64,000 nt of DNA from Urophycis tenuis (lineage: Eukaryota > Chordata > Actinopteri > Gadiformes > Phycidae), in NCBI GenBank assembly GCA_036785325.1, contig JAXIVH010000186.1, forward strand, positions 210,493 to 274,492. The letters run 5' to 3'. The first letter of the stretch is position 1. Each line of letters opens with the position of its first letter. The notes beneath the pieces were generated by a model. It saw nothing but the letters and a program-made list of their open reading frames with translations. It did no database searches and was not told where the DNA came from. Made by a program: the position numbers and the translations under genes. Below, in pieces: positions 23,822-46,434 of this stretch.

Positions 23822-24375
23822 ACTGACACCATCAACCTCAAGAAAGCCACTATACAAAGAGAAAAAAAGAGAACAAAGTTCACCCAAGGGTACTTACAAT
23901 TTCAACAGCAACATGGCCAAGTCGGCATCCGATTCACAGTCTTCATTTTGATCTCTCAGTTCACACCGTTCCTGAAAAGCCTGCCCAATGTCTATTCATG
24001 TCTGGCCTCTCTGTTTGTCACTCGCTCTTTTTTGCTTCTTCTGTTCCTCCGATGGATGGGTTCCTGTGTCTCTTTTTAGTCGGCTGATCCATGATGAATA
24101 TAACAATCCCCTACGTGTGTTTATATCTAGCCGGTTCCGTTTTTGTGGACGTGTAGTGCTGTAAAGCAGTTTGTTACTTCGCGAGACCCGAGACTACCAC
24201 GAGAGTTTGCCACCGGACCGCGGGCACAGACTTGTATTTTCACTTTTTCAGCCCAGAAGCGCTAGGGGGGTTGAAACACCCACCAATCGACCCATAAAGT
24301 GTCACAACGACTCTTAACCAGCAATGTGATCAAAAAAGCTAAAAAAAAAAGTTGCATAGTACCTCTTTAAATCAC
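23822..24375 (-). mobile_element. Possible DNA-element body next to the fold-back
   Basis: Read on the minus strand, the segment begins near 24372 with AAAGAGGTACTATGCAACTT, a sequence I recall at the ends of several fish repeats. It runs without a coding frame into the right arm of the inverted repeat. No matching opposite terminus or target duplication was found, so classification is open. Confidence 0.4.
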
Positions 24376-25700
24376 TAAACTTAACTCTTAACTGCTACTA
24401 GCTTGTTGTCGGCCTCAACGGCGCTAACTATCTCCACCGCACTTCCATGAGAGGCCCTCATTTTGTCACATCCACCTTCCATCAAAGGTTCAACCGCCAC
24501 CGACATGTGTGTTACCTAGCCCGGTGCTAATGCCCTGACTACAAGTGGGCCTTCTGTACATCCGCTAATGATTCCTTTGTTTGAACACCCCCACCAAAAG
24601 GCTACTTTCTCCCTAGCGAGACGGGAACACCCCTACAAAGGCACAGTGGTAGGGTCTGGCTTTACACTGTGGCTGTGATGACGCGGTGAGTGTATCTAAT
24701 TTAGCATGTCCCATTAATGCACCCACTAATGAACCGATAAATCAATACAAATCAACCAAAATGAATGGTAACCTTACAGTGTTGCAGGCTACTGGTGGAG
24801 ATGCCTGGTGAAAGGCACGTTGCATCAATCCTTGTAGTAGTTTTTTCCTTGATGACATGAATGGAAGGATAATTGAAATCAGAACGAGCTAACAAATTAA
24901 CATACTTACCACACATCTTACCGGTCGATTTGCACTCAGGATATTCCCACAAGTGCCTCATGCTCTGTCTCCGGTTAAAGAACTCAGAAAGAGTTTTTAC
25001 AGAACCATTTCCTGGTCCACCACCATTCCTTCCCACCACAGTGGTAAGGGGGGTTGATTTACCTGATTACTAAATCTCCTCGGGGGCAAATTTCCCACCC
25101 TGGACCAGTGAACGATTAACTTTTATAATTTCTATTTAGGTCCTAAATACATAAGGACCAATTCCTCATTCAGGTATTTAGGACCTGTGCGGCAATTATT
25201 AACAGTGTGTTGTTTTATTTTGTATGATCATATGATCATTTTAAAATTTAGATTAGATTATCTATTAGATTAGATTACATTAGATTTCTATTATTTTTTA
25301 TTGTCTTTTTTATCTTTATCTGTAGGTATGTGTACTTGAGTTTTAGTATTAGGAATATCTTATCCTTCATGTTGTGTCTGTGCACTTTATCTGTATGTAT
25401 GTGTACTTGAGTTTTAGTATTAGGAATATCTTATCCTTCATGTTGTGTCTGTGCACTTTATCTGTTTTACCATGGGAGGGTGAGAAACATATTCTTGATT
25501 CCTTTGTATGTCTTGCCATGTGAAGGAATTGTTCTTCACACTGTGTTCTGTACACAGAAGAAAACATATTGTCCCTTTCATGTAGGACCCTGACCCTAAA
25601 TAGCCTATTTTATGCTTGCAATAGTCAAGTGTTGAATTTTTGTTTCAATACAGATGAAAAATGCATTTTAGAAAATAATAATTTCAACAAATCAGAATTG
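24376..25700. other. Intergenic DNA with small repeats
   Basis: Holds a 13-bp palindrome (AGGTCCTAAATAC at 25138-25150 and its complement at 25174-25186), a short TTAGATTAGA tract near 25247-25290, and a 71-bp tandem duplication at 25315-25464. No gene signature was seen. Confidence 0.5.
25315..25464. repeat. 71-bp tandem duplication
   Basis: Two successive copies starting TTTATCTGTAGGTATGTG and TTTATCTGTATGTATGTG, with period 71, are nearly identical. The second copy ends in the same TTTATCTG. Confidence 0.95.
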
Positions 25701-25749
25701 AAATGTGCATGGGTGCATCATTCTACTGGGACTTTTTTTTGTGCTTTTC

Positions 25750-26204
25750 TTCTTATTTTTTAACTTCTTTTCCACACTGGCCCAGCGGAGGCGTCCCTTC
25801 AGCAGAAGACTCCTCTCACCGAGATGCACCACAGACCGCCACAGGAAATCATTCCTGCCTGTGGCCATCAAACTATACAACACCTCCCTCTGTGTGTCAG
25901 CCATTCCCGCCCTTTATGTGGTCACTATCACCTTAGTGGTCACCTCATAACTGGTCATTCATTAACTCCGCTTACCGTACATGCTATTTCTTTGTGTATG
26001 CTATTTACTTCTATAGTGTATGCCTAGATGTATGTATATTTTTGTATATTTATGTATATAGTTACATATGTTTATATTAGATATTTATATTTCTACACGG
26101 TACTATACTGTTCTTCACTTCTGCACTGCCTTTTCTTTTCCCGGGGTATTGTAACAAATGCAATTTCCCTCAGGGCTCATTAAAGTATTTCTGTCTGTCT
26201 GTCT
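25750..26204 (+). mobile_element. Rex1-like LINE 3' end, (TCTG)n tail
   Basis: The frame near 25770-25900 reads AQRRRPFSRRLLSPRCTTD and RHRKSFLPVAIKLYNTSL, the C-terminus of Rex1/CR1-like fish LINEs. It matches the minus-strand copy at 18840-18960 in design. The 3' end is GCAATTTCCCTCAGGGCTCA, TTAAAGTA and (TCTG)n. Confidence 0.82.
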
Positions 26205-27887
26205 GGGAAGAATTGGAGGCTGTTAACTAAATGTCAACAGTTAATATGAGCATGATTACGAATAGACACCAGAAACCAAGTCTAATCAAACCAGATTGGA
26301 AGGACAATATGAATTGACAAAATGCTGTAAACACCTTTCTACCATCTGCTTTGTGTCAAGAAGAATGTGATAGCACATGCTAACACATGGCGAGGGGCCT
26401 TGGGCAACAATGGGCAACATTTCTCAAAATGATTTTTAACAGTATTGTTTTATTTTCTAATGGTGCCTTTCAATGATTCAGCAAAATACTGTATATGACA
26501 TCACATTGTTAACCCATATTTAGAAAGTGCCATTGGAAGACGACAACACACAGCAAGCCTTATGGCACTGATATCACATACAGGATAAACGACTATTACG
26601 ATAATAACAAGTGTGTTGTTTGTATATATATCACATCTTAAAAGTAACTATGACTAACACAATCACTCTGTCGACAACACTGTCATGCGAGGAACAATTC
26701 ATAGACACTAAAATTGAAAACAGTAAACCAGCCAAAAGGGGGTAGTGGTGACAGGTACTCACACATTACCTTCCAATAACAGTACTGCACAGTGTTTAAC
26801 ACTTTCATATCGGTCTGAATCAACAGAATACAAAGATTAGGAGCATGTGTTATGAAACACATTTTTTGTTTATTTTACCTTCCTAACAGTAGAGTTTCTT
26901 CATAACATAACAATATCCATAACATTTAATTTATTTGACAAAACAAGATATTTAAAGGGTTATACAGTGTATACATTACTATTACTCCATTGGCTAAATA
27001 GCAAAAATCCTTCAAATGAGTTTAATGGTCTGCAGATGCAGAAGATTAAACATCATGGCATGGACGTTTTAGGGCTATGGTACCTGAATTCTTCCAGTTC
27101 AAACAGTCCAGCTGCCCTTTATGACACATTTCTCCCGTATGAGTAAATGTAGCCACTGGGGTTGAAGCCTTTCAGTTATTTTCTTTTTCTACACTTTTGT
27201 GTAGGTATTAGTCCAGTTTCATATGTGCAGAGATTGTTCAGTGTCAAACGAAGTGCAAAAATACAAGCACAAAATTCCCATAGAAACAAACACTTTTTGC
27301 ATATTAAAGCTGCAGTAAAATGTTGCATTTTAAACGCATTTTAATGAAGACAGACTGACTCACACTCTTCTTTACTATGCTGGTCTTGATTGGCTGTTTT
27401 TTTCATGCACAATGTGCACGTGAATAGTAATTGACCAAATAGGGTTATGCTCTTTCTCTCAAGGTTTCCCTGATTGGTTAGGAGTGGGCCTTGTTGTGAA
27501 AATTGAGATCGGAATATCTCTGCACTGCCACAACACTGGTCAATGGAACTCACTCACAGTATACAGTGTGTCAGTGTTTTCACATTAATAATAAGTGTTT
27601 TGGAGAAAAAGTGCAGTTACTTGCAGTAGTTGCAGCTTTAAGTCATGCTTGATATGGTGTATCAACAAAAGTATTTTCTGCTGTAAGCTTCACTCTAAGG
27701 CCCAATTACAGCCACAACCAGATATTAAACAAGTGATTGTGAATGTACGTAGTGAGTAAAAATAGGCATGCGGTGCATATAAAACAGTACCATCTTGTAT
27801 GTTTCTTGTTTAGTTTTTTTTTTGCTGTTGATTTGCGCGCGGTCGGCGATCAAGAGGGCCTGACCGCCGAGCGCCACCTGTGCGGCC
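26205..27887. other. Intergenic DNA, includes mchr1 3' side
   Basis: AT-rich sequence with no recognised coding or mobile-element signature. The part adjoining 27888 should hold the minus-strand 3' UTR of the receptor gene; its poly(A) site is not resolved. Confidence 0.5.
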
Positions 27888-29451
27888 TCACAGGCCATCT
27901 CCGGAGGACTCGGTGTGCGGCTGGCTGGCCGGCAGCAGGCCCTGTCGCAGGGCCTGGGGCCGGGCCCTCTCGGGCACCAGTCTCAAGCTGATGTTGCCCC
28001 CGTTGGTGGTGCTCGGGTTGACCACCCTGAGCCTCCTGTTCAGGGGCTTCACGGCTCTCAGGAACTCCCTCTTGAAGGTCTCGCTGAGCGCGATGTACAG
28101 GAAGGGGTTGATGCAGCTGTTGGCGTAGCCCATGCTGATGGCGATGTTATAGGTGTAGGCGAAGGCCGCGCTGGGCGTCTGCACCCCCAGGTGCACCAGC
28201 TGCAGGATGTAGTAGGGAGCCCAGCAGGTGAAAAACACCAGGCAGATGGCCACGGCCATGCGGGTGACCCTCCTGGTCCTCACCCTGAGGCTGCGGGGGG
28301 GCAGCGGAGCCACGCTGGTGGCCATGTGCTGCAGGATCTTGAAGAACACCAGGCAGATGATGGCCAGCGGCAGCGCAAAGGCCAGGACGAACTGGTAGAG
28401 CGTGAACCAGTAGGTGTCGGTGGCCGGGTGGGGCAGCAGCAGGGCGCAGCCCACCAGGCCGCCGGGCAGGGGCATCAGCCCCACGTACAGCCACACGGGG
28501 ACGATGGTGAGCAGGGACAGCGCCCACACCAGGCCCACGGCCAGCGAGGCGGCGCAGGGCGTGCGGACGTGGTTGAAGCGGATGGGATGCACCGTGGCCA
28601 GGTAGCGGTCCAGCGTCATGGTGGTCAGGATGTACGTGCTGACGATCTGGCTGTTGGAGTCCAGCGCCGTGATCACCGTGCACATGGTGGCGCCGAAGTG
28701 CCAGGCGCCGTTGCCCAGCAGCTGGTGGATGAGGAAGGGCATGCCCAGGAGAAACAGCAGGTCCACGATGGACAAGTTGAAGATGAAGATGTCGGGGACG
28801 GTCTGCCGGGCGCGGCATTTGGTCTTCTTCAGGATGGTGTAGATCACGGCGATGTTGCCCAGCAGGCCCAGGAAGCAGATGACGCCGTAGATGGTCGGGA
28901 GGACGGCGCTGCACTGCCGGGCCGCTTCTTGGGCTAGATGCCAAAGGGTCAAAGGTCACATTGAACATCAAACCATAAACTTGCGGCATCGATTGTCCCA
29001 TAGTCAGCATGTATGAATTGGTCTGTTATTGTTTATTTATCATTTGTAACATTCATGCTTTGTAATTCTACAAACGAACTAATGGCATGAGTGTTTTGCT
29101 CTCTTTGCTTTACGGTCAAAGCCAGATGTATGGTTGATTATGGTCAATTTATTATATATATATATTTATATATATAATAATTTGGGATGACTTATTAGAG
29201 GCTACATGTATATGATGTCGTTGGTACGATAATGCAGTCAATGTTTAATATGAATAAATTAAACATTTACTATTTCATTTAAAAGTAGTCTGCCTCGAGT
29301 TGGTTGCGTGCGATGCTATCGATCTATTCAATATAGATCTATATGAATGCTGAAATGGAGAGAGAATGCTGATCTCAATATGTTACCTACCTGTGGTCAA
29401 ATTAGAATATCGGTCAGTAATATTCACCGACGAATCGTCGAAGAAATCCAT
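27888..29451 (-). CDS. mchr1: Melanin-concentrating hormone receptor 1 (class A GPCR)
   Basis: Two minus-strand exons. Exon 1 (29451-29391) starts with ATG and encodes MDFFDDSSVNITDRYSNLTT, with two N-glycosylation sequons (NIT, NLT) and donor ACAG|GTAGGT. Exon 2 (28933-27888) follows acceptor ATCTAG, in matching phase, to a TGA. The product is 368 aa. Seven membrane segments run from LPTIYGVICFLGLLGNIAVI to the last helix. Landmarks are PDIFIFNLSIVDLLFLLGMP (TM2), GAWHFGATMC (ECL1 and TM3 cysteine), DRYLATVHP (DRY), CWAPYY (TM6) and NSCINPFLY (NPxxY). The HFGATMC, DLLFLLGMPF and SVAP blocks recall MCHR1 rather than MCHR2. It should couple MCH binding to G proteins at the plasma membrane. The apparent TTG-initiated longer 5' end of exon 2 is intron. 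Teleosts have two mchr1 copies, and I cannot say which this is. Confidence 0.88.
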
Positions 29452-30203
29452 AATTGGACGCAAATGTCTCAAAAGCCGGGTGAGGAACCTAAATCAACAA
29501 GTTGTCCCAAAAAACGGCGGTAGTCGGGAAAAATTGTAGCCTAATGTTTTTATCTTTCCCTCTTCGGAAAGAGAAAGACAATGCAGTTGATTCTGGGCTT
29601 TATACAAACTACATGATTTCTTGCGCGCTGCCTGAAAATGAAATAAACTATTTATAGTAGGCTAATTATATATGCACTTATATCTGTTGTTTTCGTTTGC
29701 TGCTTCGTCGGCTGTAGCCTACATTTTTTAGAACATATAAATAATAAAATCATCAACCATTTCACCATATGATGTAGCGAAGTCTATAAACACATCACAC
29801 CCCATTTGGTAAAGAGGTGACTGGATTTACAGCGCGGTTGAAGTCCCACCAGATGCGTTGCCGTCCCCCACCACTAGATGGCCCACATGCCCTCCGTGTC
29901 TATCCCTCTATCCGCGCACACGCGCGTCGTAGCCCCCAACAATAATACGCTCAAACCGGCTGTAATGAGGTTGAGACTGCTCTTTGAGTGTTGAGACTGC
30001 TTTTTGTAATTCCTTTACCTTTGTTTCAACATTTTACCACCATAGCCCTTAATTAATTAATTTATTTAGCCTATGTATTCATATTGAGGACAGTCAATAT
30101 TCCAATCAGCAGTCATTTGGCAGCACTTAAAGGTGTGTTTAAATATGTATGTGGGTGTGACATAGAGAGAGAAAAGGAGAGGGAGAGCGCGCGCGAGAGA
30201 GAT

Positions 30204-30413
<210 letters not shown>

Positions 30414-30568
30414 GGTGAATGGGGAAAAGATTAATGAAGAAAAGTCTTCACGGAAATAAGTATTGACAAGCGGTGAAAAAACAACAGTTGGTGCAAGTCC
30501 TTTTGCGGGGCCGCTTTGCATGCTCTCCAGGAGCGCATCAGCACATGTGCCAACGTGAGCATTCACAC

Positions 30569-30614
30569 TAGAGTACTATAGATACATAATAATATAGATA
30601 TCTATAGTACTCTA
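30569..30614. mobile_element. 46-bp palindromic mini-element with 8-bp direct repeats
   Basis: TAGAGTACTATAGAT at the left and ATCTATAGTACTCTA at the right are perfect 15-bp complements around a 16-bp centre. The unit is flanked by ATTCACAC on both sides (30561-30568 and 30615-30622). The arrangement equals terminal inverted repeats plus an 8-bp target duplication. Confidence 0.8.
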
Positions 30615-31261
30615 ATTCACACCACCCACTCACCGTAGACGTAGGCCATCGTATAAAAGCAAAAACAAATTGTTCTGCTTTCTATAATAACTCAACACGT
30701 CAGTGCGAACCTGTTGTGGCACGTTGAGTCACACTCCGTAAATACGGTAGAGGCGGGCTTTATCGATATCGGAGTTGATTCGTTGGGAACACACACACAC
30801 AATTATGTGTTTCACTTACCTGTTAAGTAAGTTATGTATATTACTAATATTTTGATGCGTGGCATAACTCATGAACACATATAGGTATATGTTTTGCATT
30901 CATTGTTGAATACGAGGTCAGTGAATGGTGCCTGTTGAGGTAGGCCTACACACAGAATGGAGAGGTCACGTTCAATCACTATTATTCTGTCCCACAAAGC
31001 CACACAGTAAGGTGAAGCCCTGTCTCTTCTGTCACCATGGAAACACTATAGTGATCGTTGAAAATAAATAAAAAATCATAGGTACATACTTACATTTACA
31101 TTTAGGGCATTTATAGCAGTCGCTTTTTTCCAAAGTGACTGACAATAATTTTTATCTTAAATAGCTAAATCTATTTATTGTTTATACTCAGGTGTTTTAT
31201 TGCACTCTATCCCCTTGTACTGCTGGTCAATGTGAATTTCTTCTAATTTCCTATTTCTCCT

Positions 31262-34200
31262 AGGCTACTCAGACTCAGATTTAAACACATTCAACACCAA
31301 ACTAGAAGAAGTTCTACTACATTTAAATAGAACAAACAAAGATTGCGTCCTCCTCGGAGACTTCAATATAGACGTCTCTAACATCATCACAAATATACGA
31401 AACGTCAAGCTTGAATCAGGAGATTTACTCTCTGATATATCTGATCCCAATTATTTACCCAATTATATTGTATCTTAAGCTCAACTACAAATGTTTACCT
31501 TCATGTCACCAGGTAAAAAACAAAGTAGTAAATGAGAGAACACTGTGCCAACTGAATGTACAACACAGTCTCACGGCAGTTCGTGAAATAGTCACGAAAT
31601 GTAATCTATTGATTTGTGTACATGGACACGAATTTCCTTTTTTTTTCGTGACACTCAGCACGACTTTCAAACTAATGTATTTCTGCCCCACGTTTTTACA
31701 GTTAAATACTACAGTACCCATGAGCCTCTTGGTGAAGACGCCAGCTAAAGCTACCCGAGGACCTGCCACCAGTTCTCTTTTAATGATATCCTAACCCTAC
31801 GATATGATTGTTAGGGGTAAGGGTTCGGGTTAGGGTTTAGGGGTTAAGGTAGGGTTTGGGTTAGGGTTAGGGTTAGGGTTTGGGTTATAATGAAAGTTGT
31901 GCTGAGTGTCACGAAAAAAAATGGAAATTTGTGTCCATGTACACGAATCGATTAGGACTATTTCGTGACTATTTCACGAACTGCCGTGAGACTGGGTTGG
32001 AATGTAAGCCTACAAGCTAAAGTATGGAACACTGTCTACCTCTGCTGCGATCCAGACACTGCATATGATTGTCTGGTAAATGAAATAACAGATTCTATTC
32101 GCTGTTCCATTCCTAGTAAGATTGTCACACGCAGTAGGGGAGAACACAAACCCTGGCTAACAAGGGGAATCTCTAACTCCATTAAACAGAAAAATATACT
32201 ATACCAAATATATGTTAAAAAGCCAAATATAGAGAATAAAATCAAATATAACATTTACAAGAATAAACTTACACACACAATCAGAAAAAGTAAAAGTAGT
32301 CATTATTCTGAACTCATAAAAGCTTCACAGGGAGACTCTAAGAAATCATGGAAAGTGTTGAACGTGTCATGAATAGGGGCCATAAAGACACTGTGCTCCC
32401 ACACACAGTAAAAACAAATAATACTGAACTTGCAAATGAATTTAATAATTATTTTGTATCTATAGGTGCTAATCTCTCTAAAAAGATCACTCAACCACAT
32501 CTCCCACAAACAATACATGACAGGCAACTACCCAAACTCCTTCTTCCTGAAGCCTACGGCATTGAACTATACAATATCATAATGGCCCTGAAGAGTTCTA
32601 ACTCTTCTGGAGAGGATGAGATTAGCAGCAAAATACTAAAAAGTATTGCCAAGGAAATCATCGAACCACTTGAGCACTGTATTAATCTTTCACTGCTCAC
32701 AGGAATCGTTCCCAAAATGACAAAAATTGCAAAAATAATCCCAATTTTCAAATCTGGTGATAAAAATGACACAACAAATTATCGTCCCATATCCATACCC
32801 ACACTTTCCAAAATATTGGAAAGGGTGGTCTACAATAGACTTAATAAGTACTTTGATAAATTGAATATACTCAGCCCATCCCAGTATGGCTTCAGGAAAA
32901 AGCATACCACCAGCATGGCAATTCTTGATCTTATTGAAAAGACCAATGATGCCATTGACAAGGGGGAATATGGTATCGGTGTATTCCTAGACCTTTCAAA
33001 GGCTTTCGATACTATCGATTTCACCATTCTACTACATAAATTGCACCATTACGGAATTAGAGGTCAATCACTGAACTCATTCAACAGCTATCTGCACCAG
33101 AGGCAGCAATATGTAACTATCCACGAACAGACATCACAATACAAACACATCAAATATGGGGTCCCACAAGGTTCCATATTGGGTCCGCTCCTCTTCATTA
33201 TCTACATAAATGATCTGGAAAATTCGTCAAAGACCCTCCACAAAGTAATTTTTGCCGAAAACACAAACCTGTTCTTATCTCACAAAAATAAATCTGAACT
33301 TCAAGAACAGCTCAACAAAGAGCTTCAGAATGTGGATCACTGGTTCAAAGCAAACAAACTATCCCTGAACATTAGTAAAACTAACTACATAGTATTTTGT
33401 CCAAATAAAAAACAACATAACATCGAGGACCTAAACTTTCAGATCAAAATTAATGGAGAGGAGCTAAAGAGAGTGAAGACGACTACATTCTTGGGGGTTC
33501 TCATAGATGATTGCCTAAACTTTAAATACCATATCGACCACTATTCACTATTTATTGACTATCAAAATATGTTGGTCTGTTTTTTAACCTAAGACACCTG
33601 CTTCCTCACTCAACACTACTTATTCTATACAAAACTCTCTTTGAACCTCACTTAAACTACTGCAATGTAATATGGTGTAACACTTACCCCAGCCATCTAA
33701 AAAAAACTAGAAATTCTCCCAAAAAAAATCATTCACGCTATATCATGGTCTGATTTCAATGTCCCAACCTGTCCTATTTTTGCTAGCTATGGTCTTTTAA
33801 GACTCACTGAATATAACATCTTTCACAATGCTTGCACTATGTATCAGGTTGTCTCTGGCCTGAATAGTAGACTATGTGAGCTTGTCCCGATCTGTTATCC
33901 CCAGCACACCCACTATACCAGAAACACGCACATCATCATAGGGAAACAACGGAGATTAAAACGCACTGGCATGAGTGTAGTGTAACGGGGACCACAGATC
34001 TGGAATGGGCTTGATGGAAGTTTGAAAACCTCAAGCTCTATTTTCACCTTTAAACATAGCCTCAAGAAACAATAGCTAAGCTCGTATATGTCTTTGTGAT
34101 ATCTACTTTTATTTTATTTTCTCACCTTGTATGTGTAATGTCATTCACCATCCTTCAGCCTCAAGAAATATCTATCATATTTTGTAACTGTGAACTGATC

Positions 34201-34430
34201 TGAGATCTACCACTATTTTGTAGTATGAATGAGATGTATGTAATGTATTATATGTAGGCCACACCCCCTCTTTTGTGTTTGTCATGGCCCCCTAGCATAA
34301 GCTTTAGGTAGCTTCTTTTGGGGACCAGTTCACATGCATGGACACTTCTTGTCCCAAATGTCCACGAATCATGTATGTGTATGTGAATAAAATTCAATTG
34401 AATTCAATTCAATTCAATATCTTATCTTAT
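31262..34430 (+). mobile_element. Degraded non-LTR retrotransposon, (CAATT)n tail
   Basis: An endonuclease remnant (CVLLGDFNIDVSNI, about 31346-31385) is followed, after an inserted element at 31561-31999, by the linker and reverse transcriptase. One frame is open from 32348 to 33592 (ANEFNNYFVSIGANL, PIFKSGDKNDTTNYRPIS, SQYGFRKKHTTSMAILDL, GVFLDLSKAFDTID, GVPQGSILGPLLFI). The catalytic C motif reads FAENTN in place of FADDTN, so both metal-binding aspartates are substituted. After a frameshift near 33590 the thumb and C-terminus continue (LFEPHLNYCNVIWC, RGPQIWNGLDGSLK). The tail ends GAATAAAATTCAATTGAATT and (CAATT)n. The clade is within the L2/Jockey-like LINEs but not resolved further. 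Confidence 0.82.
31561..31999. mobile_element. Long-TIR element with internal telomere-like repeats
   Basis: A 439-bp insertion inside the LINE. It begins CAACACAGTCTCACGGCAGT and ends with the complement of CAACCCAGTCTCACGGCAGT; the arms match for about 112 bp with few differences. The flanking host sequence GAATGTA is repeated on both sides (31554-31560 and 32000-32006). The centre (31795-31888) carries degenerate GGTTAG/TTAGGG repeats. No transposase frame is present. Confidence 0.88.
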
Positions 34431-44678
<10,248 letters not shown>

Positions 44679-45866
44679 GCCCAGCTCTGCGTTGGCAGGG
44701 TAACCGTCACCGCGGTAACCGCGAAATTCTCCAAAAAAAAACCCTAGCAAAGCAGAACCATCATCAAAGCTAGAAAATTCGGGGCCACGGTAGGGTCACG
44801 GTAGTGTCCGCCTCCGCTTCTGGGAGCTCGTACAGACAGATGCAGCGCAGGGTTTTTGCTTTCGGGGCAAGGAGACGCGTTGGACCTCCTTTTGAATGTC
44901 CTTACTTTGGACTTCATTCAGATGTCTCCACAAGGCCAGTGCAGCAGGTGCAGTGGCGTGGATCTACTTTGGGAAATGGGTGAGGCAAAAAAAGGTTTCA
45001 CACAAAAAAAGTTCATGCAGTGCTTTGATATTAGTTACGTTACCATTAAGTATGCTGTATGGTTTGTTACACTTTGCCCACGTTTCAATGAAATCCACAC
45101 TTTCTACGACGGGTCATGTATAATCTTCTTCCCTTCTTTTGTGACAAACCTTTGGTCTATCTTGCACATCTTGGTTCTTGTGCAACCGAATGATTGGTCA
45201 GCGAAGACATGGTCATAGGCATGGGGAAAGAGCAAGACGTGTGACAACAGAATTTTCACACGTTTCGGCTGTGAGTTGCTTCAACATCAGTTAGGTGTCA
45301 TACAGAAGCCGGCTCAAGCAGACAAAGTTCTTATTGACTGAATGCACTCGGATGAAGGCAGACAATAAGCGGCAACGTTGAGGTCCAGTGCTGGACCTTT
45401 GGGGGAACCTGTATTTCGGGCAGGACCATGGCCATATTGAATGGTGATGGTGGGGATAGGATGGCAGGATCATGGTCGTTTGTGGCGAGAGGTCACCCAT
45501 TGATAAACTTGAAGCACTTGAATTCATTTGTACCGTGTTACCATCTGACTGAGATTTTGGGAGACTTCTGTTCTTTTAACAATGATGGCGCAACTGTATT
45601 CAGAGCATTGGGAAGCCCAACAGCCAGCATTTCTTTGCTTTGGTGTGAGGACTGTGAATGTTTTTATTTTTTATTGATAGTGTTGTGTGCTCAATACTTC
45701 GCTTTCAATATTCCACTCATGGCAGATCTGGTGGTGCTTCACGTCAAAACAAACAGGTCAATGAGGGCTACTAGATAGGATACAAATCAACCTAATTGAC
45801 CTGACAGGTTCAGTTGGGCACATTCAAATCAGATTTTTCAGCAAAGAGCTGGTTGGCCAGCCCTGT

Positions 45867-45872
45867 AATAAA
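45867..45872 (+). terminator. Candidate gga3 poly(A) signal
   Basis: AATAAA about 1.2 kb after the gga3 stop, the first canonical hexamer I noticed in the 3' region. No transcript evidence; 44679-46434 otherwise shows no gene or clear repeat. Confidence 0.4.
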
Positions 45873-46434
45873 AAAAAGATCATAACGGCCTTCATTTCTC
45901 ATTCAGTAACCCCTCTCGAATCGAAACGTTTCCTCTGTCAAAAAGGGTCTTTTTGTGTGTGAATAAGCCTTGGTCACATGTTGTAACCCGATAGCGGTCA
46001 TAAACTGGGATGTGTTGTGGCTCCCTTTTCAGACCTGGCAAATTGAAATGAAAGATAAAACTATGACATATTTGTCTTACAAGTATTTTTCAGACATGTG
46101 TCATTAAGTTATTGCTATAAGTTATTACATTATTTATTTCCTATAGACCTACTTCTTAAATGAATATGTGAAGTACATATTTTTAAAAATAAAAATGCAT
46201 GGACAATATATTGTTGTTGCACAATCATTTGGGAAAAGCAATTCAACTCTTGATAATTAAATTGCAGAGTTACATCGTTAAACCGAAACATTAGTTTCGT
46301 GGTGTTCCGCAAAGCTCATTCAGGGCAGGTCGGCGCAATTAAATGATTTCACTGCCAGTGTTGCGCCGAAAGCAAAGTGGCGCTCATTCCCACAGCGCAG
46401 CCGCATCAGTACACGCTCAAGCACAACAGCGACC

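Noticed and set aside
27915..28937. 340-aa plus-strand frame rich in Gly/His/Gln
   Set aside because: Antisense shadow of the mchr1 exon 2; no family resemblance.
28934..28952. Extended 5' end of mchr1 exon 2 starting at TTG
   Set aside because: There is an in-frame TGA just upstream, the start would be TTG, and a good acceptor (ATCTAG) plus a phase-matched first exon exist.
31795..31888. TTAGGG-like tract as a true interstitial telomere or chromosome end
   Set aside because: The repeats are degenerate and sit inside a bounded TIR element, so they are part of that element.
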